From: Phycisphaerales bacterium | Lineage (GTDB): Bacteria; Planctomycetota; Phycisphaerae; SM23-33 | Direction of reading: 5' to 3' | Assembly (NCBI GenBank): GCA_003171235.1 | Contig: PMYM01000273.1 | Span: forward strand, 1 to 24,225 | DNA: 24,225 nt | Part shown: positions 6,742 through 13,694 of the stretch, piece after piece | Layout of the letters: the number at the start of each line of letters is the position of its first letter | Numbering within the stretch: position 1 is the first letter of the stretch | Program-made: the position numbers and the translations under genes | The notes under the pieces: generated by a model | The model's database searches: none | What the model saw: only the letters and a program-made list of their open reading frames with translations | Told to the model about the DNA's origin: nothing

Positions 6742-8880
6742 TTATGACGGCTGCCCGCGATATCGATGGAGCTGCACCGATGGTCGATTGCCGTCGCTGG
6801 CGAATTCAACCGACCCCGCCGGGGTGGGGACGGTGACGTACAGCCAATCCAGCCCGGTGGGCTGCGCCCGGCTGGTGAAACTTTTCCAACCGGGCTGGAG
6901 GGGTCGCAGGCCGGTCAGTTCGCGCGAGAGCAAAAACAGCGGCCCGGAACTCCAGGCGTGGCAGAGGCTCTTGCCATATGGCCGGCCGTAGAAGGCCAAT
7001 TGCTCGACCTGGCCTTGCGAGGCGTCGTAGCCCTCCCAGAAGCTGCTGGCGCCCCGCTGGAGCATGCCGCCCCAGAGCTGGCGGACGCGGTCGAGCATCT
7101 GCGGCGTCCTGCCGCAGCGGGCCAGGGCCCAGCACTCGAAGGTGGCCATGTATGGCGTGCCCACCGGCGGCAGGCGGTCGCTTAGGAGGAGTTCGTCGGC
7201 TATGTGGCGCCGCTGGGCCAGCGAGCATACGCCCGAGAGCACGGCCAGGAAGTTGGCGTGCCGGCCGATGCGCCTGCCCCGCCGGCCAGCGCGCGGGCCG
7301 CGCCGATCGTTCACGAGGTTGTCCACGAACGCCCCGCGCCGTTGGTCCCAGAATGCCAGGGCGATTCGCCGCCGCAACTGGCCCGCGCGCCGCCGGTACA
7401 GGCGCTCATGCCCACCGTCGCCTTGCAGGGTTGCGATCTCGGCGGCGGCCTGGAGGGCCATCGCATACAGCATTTGCAGCGGGGCGCAGACGCCGTCCTT
7501 GTCCATCTCCGCCCAGTCGATGAACACCCAACTGAAGGCTGAGGACGGCAGGAAACCCTCGGCATTCTCGTGATCGGCGTAGGCCCGGAGGAGTTCGTGC
7601 AGGCTTTGCCCGGAGCGCTGGAGGCAGTCCAGGTAGCCCACGTCGCCGAAGTGCATCAGGTACTCGCGCAGGGCCAGCACCCAGTAGAGCGAATAATCGG
7701 CGATGCCGTTGATGGGGCATTGCCGCTGGTCCTGGCCGTACAGGGCGGTCAGGCTGCGACGGCAGATTTCCCGCTCGCCGAAGGCAAAGAAGTTGCCCAG
7801 CATGCCCAGGTACAAGTCGCCGGCCCAACACAGCCGGTCGCGCTTGATGCCGTCGATGAAGAACTCGCGCATGCACAGCCGCAGGGTATAGGCCGAGTGC
7901 ATCCAGATGCGGTTGAGCAGCTCGTCGCTGCAGGCAAACGCACCGCGATAACAGGCCGGGTAGGCGCTAACCTCCATGCCGACAGAGTCGATCCGGACAT
8001 TGCCGGCGGATTTGACGGCCAGATACCGCAGGGCCAGGTTTTCGGCGGCGGCGTTGGGGCCGGGGGCAACCGTCAGCGCCGCCCGGCGCTGTTCCAGGTG
8101 GACGCTGGCAGGGTCGCGGGCCTCGGAGAGGCTTTCGCCGGCCTGGAGCGTGATGCGTCCCCGGCCGCGAGAAACGTTGACCACCGGCCGGCCCAGAAGC
8201 TCCACCCCGAAGTCCGCCACCTTGCCGTCCCATCGCCTGGCGGGGAGGTATTCGCTAGGCAGCGTCTCCTGATGCGGAAAGGCCTTCTCGCCCACGAAGG
8301 CCAGGCAGGCGGGCTTGATGTAATTGGAGTCGTCGCAACTGACCAGCCAGTCGGCAGAGGGGTCGCCGGCCTTGCCTGGGCCTCCGCCCTGCCTGTTCAG
8401 CCAATCGCTCAGCAGGGCCAGGGTCGGCGGCTGGTCGAGCGAATAGACGCGGAAGGTGATCTGGTTGTCGCCGATCCTGAGCAGAGGGCGGACGTTGATC
8501 GTTCGCCGCTTTGGGCGATGGCAGGCGGGCAGGTGGGCGGCCAGCACGCCGTTGACGCGGACCTGCATCATGCCGCTATGGAACATCTCCAGCCGGGCGC
8601 TGCGGGGGATGCGCTTGAGGCGGAAACCGCGCCGGGCATGCAGCGTTGCTCTGGGGGCCTTGAAGAGCCCCGGGTGGCCCACGTTCAGGCAAGTGAAGAA
8701 TGATTCCTGCCGCATGCGCCCCAGCAGCCAGGCCTCCAGGTCGGCGGCGTTGTACAGCCAGCACGGTCCCTTCTCGAGCGGCGTGAACAAGGACAAGCCC
8801 TTGCCCGTGGGCCTGGGGCGATCTGTCGAATAGAAGGGGTCGATCACGTACCTGCGAGAGAGATTGTGGGCCTTGTCCAT
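6742..8880 (-). CDS. GH78-type alpha-L-rhamnosidase-like glycoside hydrolase
   Basis: A 712-residue protein with the layout of GH78 enzymes: N-terminal beta-sandwich regions (about 1-320, with VRVNGVLAAHLPA resembling the jelly-roll binding module), an (alpha/alpha)6 toroid and a short C-terminal beta domain. The toroid begins near FACSDELLNRIW and contains DGIKRDRLCWAGDLY at about 343-357, equivalent to the acidic catalytic loop of GH78. Further on are SSFWEGYD and SLCHAWSSGPLFLLSREL, typical of the C-terminal half. No signal peptide is seen, so it probably acts in the cytoplasm on imported rhamnosides. The frame is open to an ATG at 8973, but those 31 extra residues are arginine/proline-rich and run into the duplicated tRNA-flank repeat, so ATG 8880 is preferred. 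Neither start has a clear Shine-Dalgarno. Exact substrate is unknown. Confidence 0.83.
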   Translation of the reverse strand: MDKAHNLSRRYVIDPFYSTDRPRPTGKGLSLFTPLEKGPCWLYNAADLEAWLLGRMRQESFFTCLNVGHPGLFKAPRATLHARRGFRLKRIPRSARLEMFHSGMMQVRVNGVLAAHLPACHRPKRRTINVRPLLRIGDNQITFRVYSLDQPPTLALLSDWLNRQGGGPGKAGDPSADWLVSCDDSNYIKPACLAFVGEKAFPHQETLPSEYLPARRWDGKVADFGVELLGRPVVNVSRGRGRITLQAGESLSEARDPASVHLEQRRAALTVAPGPNAAAENLALRYLAVKSAGNVRIDSVGMEVSAYPACYRGAFACSDELLNRIWMHSAYTLRLCMREFFIDGIKRDRLCWAGDLYLGMLGNFFAFGEREICRRSLTALYGQDQRQCPINGIADYSLYWVLALREYLMHFGDVGYLDCLQRSGQSLHELLRAYADHENAEGFLPSSAFSWVFIDWAEMDKDGVCAPLQMLYAMALQAAAEIATLQGDGGHERLYRRRAGQLRRRIALAFWDQRRGAFVDNLVNDRRGPRAGRRGRRIGRHANFLAVLSGVCSLAQRRHIADELLLSDRLPPVGTPYMATFECWALARCGRTPQMLDRVRQLWGGMLQRGASSFWEGYDASQGQVEQLAFYGRPYGKSLCHAWSSGPLFLLSRELTGLRPLQPGWKSFTSRAQPTGLDWLYVTVPTPAGSVEFASDGNRPSVQLHRYRGQPS

Positions 8881-8966
8881 GCAGGAAGTTTGACCGATGA
8901 CGGGCGGCAAGTAAACCGGCTTTTGCCATACGGCGGGCGGTCGGCGCGGGGCAAGAGGGCGGCAGC

Positions 8967-9088
8967 GCCGCATCCGATGCGATTACGCTCAATCTATGTG
9001 GCGGGGGGAGGCGAAATTGGATACGCTTTCCCTTGTAAATCCGATCGCGCCCGCAGTTCAGCAGGATACAGCGGCGGTTTCTTAAGCC
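8967..9088 (+). repeat. Direct repeat, left copy (tRNA-Arg 5' flank plus partial tRNA)
   Basis: Aligned without gaps to 16031-16152, this 122-bp stretch differs at 14 positions by hand count (108/122 identical). The shared core GTGGCGGGGGGAGGCGAAAT and the following run up to the tRNA are almost unchanged. Weaker similarity extends about 15-20 bases further upstream. Confidence 0.9.
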
Positions 9089-9098
9089 CTGTTCGCGG
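9047..9098 (+). pseudogene. Decayed tRNA-Arg remnant
   Basis: The first ~42 bases match the intact tRNA at 16111 but with changes that break pairing. The D-stem has a C:C clash. The anticodon stem has a C:C clash and a G:T. The loop now reads TTCTTAA (anticodon CTT). The similarity fades after the anticodon stem, and the T-arm and 3' acceptor strand are missing. It cannot fold as a tRNA. Confidence 0.85.
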
Positions 9099-9215
9099 GC
9101 AGAAACAGGACATAATCAGGAAGAGCGGCCTGCGACGGTCGCGGGCCAAGGGCAATATGGGAAATCCCATCTGCGAAGTCTCGAGTTGCGACAAGCCCCG
9201 GATGGAGCAAACAGA

Positions 9216-11735
9216 ATGCGCACCCCCCGAATAAGCCGCACGCTGCTGATCATGGCAACGGCAGTTGCGGCGGGCAACCTTGCGAGCCTCGCCGCCCCGG
9301 CCAGCCAGCCGGCGGAGCGTGTCGCCTGGGATTTTGAATCCGGCCCGGCCGACTGGACGCCGGTCGAGAAGACCATCGCGGTCGACGTGGTCGCCCCCGG
9401 CGCCGCCGTCCCTGCCAGCAAAGGCTGTCTGCACGTGAATGGCTCCATCAAGGGCGGGTGGAACTACGTCCGTTCCCCCAGTCGCGCGATGCGGCCGGGG
9501 CAGCTCTATCGGCTGACCGCATGGCTGCGCGTGGATCGGGTCGGGGCCGACACGCCGGCGCCGTTCCTCAAATGCGAATTTGTTCCGGTTGACAGCCAGA
9601 ACAGCCTGGGCCGGGCGAACACCAACCAGTACGACAGTTCCCGGATGGGCACGTGGCAGAACCTGACCGTGGAGTTCCGCGCGCCAGCCGGCGTGGCCGC
9701 GTTTTGGATAGCCCTGGAAAAGGGAACCGACAGGCCGGCGGAGATCGACGCCCGGCTGGACGACGTGATAGTCGAGCCGATCGAGAAACTGACCGTGCTG
9801 GAACAGTACCGCCTGGCCCCTTTGCCCCAGCCGCTTCAGCGGCGGCAGAACGTGCATCCGCGGCTATACCTGGATGCCGCCGGCGTGGCCGGGCTGCGCA
9901 AGGCAACCGAAACGACTCACGCCGCGCTGTGGAAGAACGTCCGGCAGCAGGCGGACGCGGCCGTCAAATCCGGCCCGCCGAAATACATACTGCACGACCA
10001 GTACAGCGGCGAGGAGCAACTCTGGCAGCGCGACGTTGGCAACGCCATGCCCCCCCTGGCGATGGCTTGGCTGATCACGCAGGACAGGGCTTACCTCAAT
10101 ACCGCCCGCGACTGGGCGCTGGCCAGTTGCTCGTATCCGACCTGGGGGCTCAACCAGAACGACGGCATGGACCTGGCGGCCGGACACCAGTTGTTCGGCC
10201 TGGCGATCGTGTACGACTGGTGCTTTGCGGACCTGGAGGAGTCGGCCCGCAAGACAATCCGCCAGACACTCATCCGTCGGGGGTCGGCCATGTTTGAAGC
10301 GGCGGCGACGGGGCGGACATGGTGGGGGCAATCCTACCTCCAGAACCACCTCTGGGTGAGCATCACCGGGCTGTCCACGGCCGGCCTGGCGATCTTCGAC
10401 GAGCACGAGGACGCCATCCTGTGGGTAGGGTTGGCGGCCGACAAATTCAAGCGGACGATGGCATCGCTGGGCCCGGACGGGGCCAGTCACGAGGGCGTCG
10501 GCTACTGGGGCTACGGCGTCGAATACATGCTCAAGTTCATGCACCTGTCGCGCGACCTGCTGGGCGTGAACCTCTATGACAGCCCCTGGTGGCGGAACAC
10601 GGCGGCGTATCGGCTGTACCTTTCCCTGCCACGCAAAGCCTGGACGAGGAACAGCTGCATCGTGGATATTGCCGATTGCCCCCGCTCCAACTGGTACGGG
10701 CCCGACTATCTGCTCCGCGGGCTGGCCCGCGAGTTCAACGACGGCCGGGCGCAATGGTTGGCGGGAGAGCTGGACGAAGCCAAGGTCTCGGGCAACGAGG
10801 CCGGCTGGCTCAACCTCATCTGGCACGACCCGCAGGTCAAGCCGCTCGCCCCGGCCGACGCCCCGGCGCTGCCGACGCTCCAGCATTTCGCCGACCTCGG
10901 CATCGTCTCGGCCCGTAGCGACTGGTTGGGCGACGAGTCGCTGGTAGTCCTCAAGTGCGGGCCGTTCATCGGCCATGAGGCGATCCGCAAGTTTGCCTAC
11001 GATCCCGGGGGCGGGCACGTCCACCCCGACGCCAACCACTTCGTTGTGTTCGGCGGAGGCGAATGGCTCATCCGCGACGACGGCTATCAGCCCAAGCAGA
11101 CCGGCCAGCACAACACGCTGCTGGTGGACGGCAAGGGCCAGATGGGCGAGGGCGAAATGTGGTTTAACAGCAGCCAGGCGCTGAAACTCAAGGCTCGGCC
11201 GCGGGTCGTCTCGGCCACCAGCACGCCGCAACTGGACGAGATCGTTGGCGACGCGACTGAGGCCTACCCGGCGGACCTGGGCCTAAAGCGGTTCGTCCGG
11301 CGGATCGCGTTCGTCAAACCCAGCGTGTTGATCGTGGCGGACGACATCGAATTGTCGCAGCCAAGGGCAATGGAACTCCTCTTCCACACGGAGAATAAGC
11401 CGTCGGCCGAGGCGGACTCCGCCACACGATTCACGGCCGAGGGCAAGCAATCGAAGCTGCGGCTGGAACTGCTGACCGCCGACGGCGTGACGGCTGTGGC
11501 CGGCGTGACGAAGATGGGGGGCGGGCACGGCGGGAGCGCCGAAATGCCCGTCATCCGGCTACAGAAATCAGGGGCGCAGTGGCAGAATGTCGTCGCCCTG
11601 TCCTGGTCGGACAAGTCGGCCAGCCCGCCGCGGGTACAGATGCGCCGCGAGGCCGGCCGGCAGACCTTTGCCGTCGACGGCAAGGATGTGTTGACGTGGC
11701 CCATCGACGCTACCGCGACAAGGCCCGGCAATTGA
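9216..11735 (+). CDS. Secreted heparinase II/III-family-like polysaccharide lyase
   Basis: An 839-residue exported protein. Residues 1-27 form a signal peptide (RTPRISRTLLIMATAVAAG... followed by Ala-rich cleavage region). Residues about 30-195 look like a carbohydrate-binding beta-sandwich (WDFESGPADW..., ending LDDVIVEPIEKL). From HPRLYLDAAG (H214) begins an alpha/alpha toroid with NH at 377-378 and HEG at 425-427. The C-terminal beta domain includes GGGHVHPDANHF (H601, H603, H608) and QHNTLLVDGKGQ, the hallmark of the heparinase II/III beta-sheet domain that completes the active site. The family cleaves uronic-acid polysaccharides by beta-elimination; the substrate here is unknown. ATG 9216 is preferred over the in-frame ATG at 9186 because it places GGAG eight bases upstream and the signal peptide at the N-terminus. 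Confidence 0.85.
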   Translation: MRTPRISRTLLIMATAVAAGNLASLAAPASQPAERVAWDFESGPADWTPVEKTIAVDVVAPGAAVPASKGCLHVNGSIKGGWNYVRSPSRAMRPGQLYRLTAWLRVDRVGADTPAPFLKCEFVPVDSQNSLGRANTNQYDSSRMGTWQNLTVEFRAPAGVAAFWIALEKGTDRPAEIDARLDDVIVEPIEKLTVLEQYRLAPLPQPLQRRQNVHPRLYLDAAGVAGLRKATETTHAALWKNVRQQADAAVKSGPPKYILHDQYSGEEQLWQRDVGNAMPPLAMAWLITQDRAYLNTARDWALASCSYPTWGLNQNDGMDLAAGHQLFGLAIVYDWCFADLEESARKTIRQTLIRRGSAMFEAAATGRTWWGQSYLQNHLWVSITGLSTAGLAIFDEHEDAILWVGLAADKFKRTMASLGPDGASHEGVGYWGYGVEYMLKFMHLSRDLLGVNLYDSPWWRNTAAYRLYLSLPRKAWTRNSCIVDIADCPRSNWYGPDYLLRGLAREFNDGRAQWLAGELDEAKVSGNEAGWLNLIWHDPQVKPLAPADAPALPTLQHFADLGIVSARSDWLGDESLVVLKCGPFIGHEAIRKFAYDPGGGHVHPDANHFVVFGGGEWLIRDDGYQPKQTGQHNTLLVDGKGQMGEGEMWFNSSQALKLKARPRVVSATSTPQLDEIVGDATEAYPADLGLKRFVRRIAFVKPSVLIVADDIELSQPRAMELLFHTENKPSAEADSATRFTAEGKQSKLRLELLTADGVTAVAGVTKMGGGHGGSAEMPVIRLQKSGAQWQNVVALSWSDKSASPPRVQMRREAGRQTFAVDGKDVLTWPIDATATRPGN

Positions 11736-11786
11736 GCGATGTCCAGACGGGTGGAAATCGAGATCGCGACAATACAGGAGAACCAA

Positions 11787-12563
11787 ATGAACCGCAGAGA
11801 GTTCTTGAAGACCGTGCCGGCCCTTGCCGCGCTGGCCGTCACCGCCTCCAGTTTGGCCGAGGACCTCGCCCCGGCATCCAGCACCCAGGACTCCGGCAAG
11901 GCATCCGGGGCCGCCCCGGCCGCCAGCACGACCTCCAACCCCGCAATTCGCCTGGAACCGATCACACTCCTCAAACCAGAGACCGATGGCGGAAAGTCGG
12001 TGCTGGCGTCGCTGTCGGAAAGAAAGACCATCCGCAGCATCAGCGACAAGAAGTTTCCCCCACAGGCGCTGTCGAATTTGCTTTGGGCCGCCTTCGGGGT
12101 GAACCGGGAGAAGGGGCCGGGAGGAGGAACAGGCAGAACGGCCGCCTCGGCCAGCAACTCGCAGGAGATTGACGTCTACGTCGCCCTGCCCGAAGGCGTG
12201 TACCTGTACGAGGCGGTCCCGCACCGCTTGGCTCCGGTGGTGGAGGGAGACCTTCGGGCAAAGGTTGGCCGCGGCCGCGGTGGCGCCGGGGCCAAGGCGC
12301 CGGTGAGGCTCATCTACGTGGTGGACATCGCCAAGTTCGCCAAGGCCCAATTTCAGGAGCCGGGGTTGAAGGATGCGGACATCCAGAAATCCTACTACTT
12401 TGTGGACACAGGCCTGATCGCGGGCAACGTCTACTTGTTTGCCGCCTCTCAAGGGTTGGCCGCCTGGTTCCACAACTGCGACAAGCCAGGTCTGGCCAAA
12501 GACCTTAACCTGCGGCCGGACCAACGCGTGCTTTTCGCCCAGACCGTGGGCTATCCGGCGTAG
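11787..12563 (+). CDS. Nitroreductase/SagB-type FMN oxidoreductase with Tat-like signal
   Basis: A 258-residue protein beginning MNRREFLKTVPALAALAVTA, a twin-arginine-type signal (RREFLK), suggesting export of a folded, cofactor-bearing enzyme. After a low-complexity Ala/Ser/Pro linker (about 27-60) comes the nitroreductase fold: ERKTIRSISDKKFPPQALSNLLWAAFGVNR, GRTAASASNSQEIDVYVALPEGVYLYE, and the C-terminal FVDTGLIAGNVYLFAASQGLAAW. These match FMN-binding nitroreductases of the type with an arginine-serine near the N-terminus and a paired GxxxQN-like helix. Here the usual QN reads GN. Start 11787 is chosen over the in-frame ATG 11739 because AGGAG lies six bases before it. It follows the lyase by 51 bases and probably shares its transcript. 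Substrate unknown. Confidence 0.83.
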   Translation: MNRREFLKTVPALAALAVTASSLAEDLAPASSTQDSGKASGAAPAASTTSNPAIRLEPITLLKPETDGGKSVLASLSERKTIRSISDKKFPPQALSNLLWAAFGVNREKGPGGGTGRTAASASNSQEIDVYVALPEGVYLYEAVPHRLAPVVEGDLRAKVGRGRGGAGAKAPVRLIYVVDIAKFAKAQFQEPGLKDADIQKSYYFVDTGLIAGNVYLFAASQGLAAWFHNCDKPGLAKDLNLRPDQRVLFAQTVGYPA

Positions 12564-12655
12564 AGTTAGCCTGAGAAACGTGCCCCTGGAAGTGGGTATG
12601 CGAGGCAGGACAATCGTATCTAAATTGACGGGCGGCGAACGGCTGGAGGATTAGG

Positions 12656-13513
12656 ATGACCAGTCAACAGGGCACGACAGAAGACGGGACGAATCTGGTA
12701 ATTGACGACCGGTTGGATTCCTACGAGAGTTTCTTCGATCATACCTGGGCACGCTCGTTTTTCCAATTAGTCGACCTGACCAAGCTCGAACCTCTCGCCT
12801 TTGACCTATGTGCTGACTGGAAGGGCACGGCGAACACCGGGCGCCTGCCGTGGGTCGTCATTGACAGCTTGGAGGGCTTTCATGCCGGGTATTCACTGAG
12901 TAAGGAACCGTTTTGGCAGAAACTCACAAAGGCGCTGCGCGAACACTTTTTGGACAGGACCAACCATACTTTCAGCCTTACCAAGCGGAAAGAACTTGTG
13001 GGCATCATCGATAAGGTGAGCGCGGACGTACAAGAGGACATCAGAAAAGCCCCGCCAGCTTTTGATCGGCAAGAGATATGGGCAGGTTTTCTGGGAATCG
13101 GGGAGTTCACTCTCAGCCTGTGGAGTTCGCAGAGACTGTGCTACGGGGCTGTTTACTATGCGTATGAGAACTTTCTTAGGCAATGTGTGTGCATCGGTAA
13201 CAAGAAGCCCGTTTATAGACCACATGACGCGCGCGAACTGCAGGCTGATTTGAACACACTCTTTGGGTCCACGATTGGAGACACCTGTCTGGATGATGAC
13301 AGGGTTATCCGGGCCCGACGAGTGAGAAATGCCCTCGTGCATAATGGCGGGAGAGCGACCTCGGAAATGCAGACTAACGCAGGAACCCTTAGGATCGTGA
13401 ACGGCAAAATTCACATCATGCCTCCGGATGTTCGAGAACTTTACAACCTCCTGAAGGACCACGTCACTGCATTGGCAGAAGATGGGCGAACCTTGCCGCA
13501 GTTCAGGATATGA
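12656..13513 (+). CDS. HEPN-like protein (R-x4-H motif), unrecognised family
   Basis: A 285-residue soluble protein with no signal peptide. Residues about 150-270 have HEPN-domain character: YYAYENFLRQ, then the helix RRVRNALVHN carrying R224-x4-H229, the usual HEPN ribonuclease active-site spacing. The N-terminal half (about 20-145) is aromatic and helical, without a motif I recognise. GGAGG sits six bases before the ATG. The stop at 13511-13513 is followed after one base by the start of a hen1 fragment, so the two were translationally coupled. GC is clearly lower than in the neighbours (28/60 at 12961-13020 against 40/60 at 13861-13920), pointing to transfer. RNA cleavage is an inference from the motif and the Hen1 link; a non-catalytic HEPN is also possible. 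Confidence 0.65.
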   Translation: MTSQQGTTEDGTNLVIDDRLDSYESFFDHTWARSFFQLVDLTKLEPLAFDLCADWKGTANTGRLPWVVIDSLEGFHAGYSLSKEPFWQKLTKALREHFLDRTNHTFSLTKRKELVGIIDKVSADVQEDIRKAPPAFDRQEIWAGFLGIGEFTLSLWSSQRLCYGAVYYAYENFLRQCVCIGNKKPVYRPHDARELQADLNTLFGSTIGDTCLDDDRVIRARRVRNALVHNGGRATSEMQTNAGTLRIVNGKIHIMPPDVRELYNLLKDHVTALAEDGRTLPQFRI

Positions 13514-13514
13514 C

Positions 13515-13694
13515 ATGCTCCTCACCATAACCACAACCTACCAGCCTGCCACCGATCTGGGGCACTTGCTGCACAAGAACCCCTCCAAGTGCCAGACATT
13601 CGAGGAGTCGTTCGGGAATGTGCACGTGGACCGAGACCACATCTGGCACATAGAATTGAATGCTCCGCAAAAACAAGGAGAGAGCCGTGAGTGA
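13515..13694 (+). pseudogene. hen1: Truncated hen1 (3'-terminal RNA ribose 2'-O-methyltransferase) N-terminal remnant
   Basis: The frame opens MLLTITTTYQPATDLG, continues LLHKNPSK, and reaches FEESFGNVHV. This is the characteristic beginning of bacterial Hen1, which methylates the repaired 3' end in the Pnkp/Hen1 RNA-repair system. After residue 38 the expected FYPE... continuation is absent in every frame. The last ~21 residues are unrelated, and the frame ends at a TGA overlapping the next gene's GTG start. Full Hen1 proteins are about ten times longer, so both the N-terminal lobe and the methyltransferase domain are lost. The start lies one base after the HEPN gene stop. It is a relic, although a 59-residue peptide could still be made. 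Confidence 0.8.

Larger units (their letters stand above)
8881..9215. other. Divergent intergenic region with tRNA-flank duplicate
   Basis: This region separates the minus-strand GH78 gene from the plus-strand lyase gene. It holds the left copy of the 122-bp direct repeat (8967-9088) with its decayed tRNA. The remainder (about 9100-9200) shows no gene or strong promoter. Regulatory signals for both divergent genes should lie here but none were recognised. Confidence 0.5.

Noticed and set aside
7570..8703. Long open frame on the plus strand opposite the GH78 gene
   Set aside because: It is a GC-driven shadow of the minus-strand gene, whose protein has clear GH78 motifs. No motif or ribosome binding site supports the plus frame.
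8881..8973. N-terminal extension of the GH78 protein to ATG 8973
   Set aside because: The extra 31 residues are Arg/Pro-rich and enter the duplicated tRNA flank; the homologous flank at 16031 is non-coding.
12620..12655. TTGACG near 12628 as a promoter for the HEPN gene
   Set aside because: No acceptable -10 lies 16-18 bases downstream; that position is occupied by the ribosome binding site.
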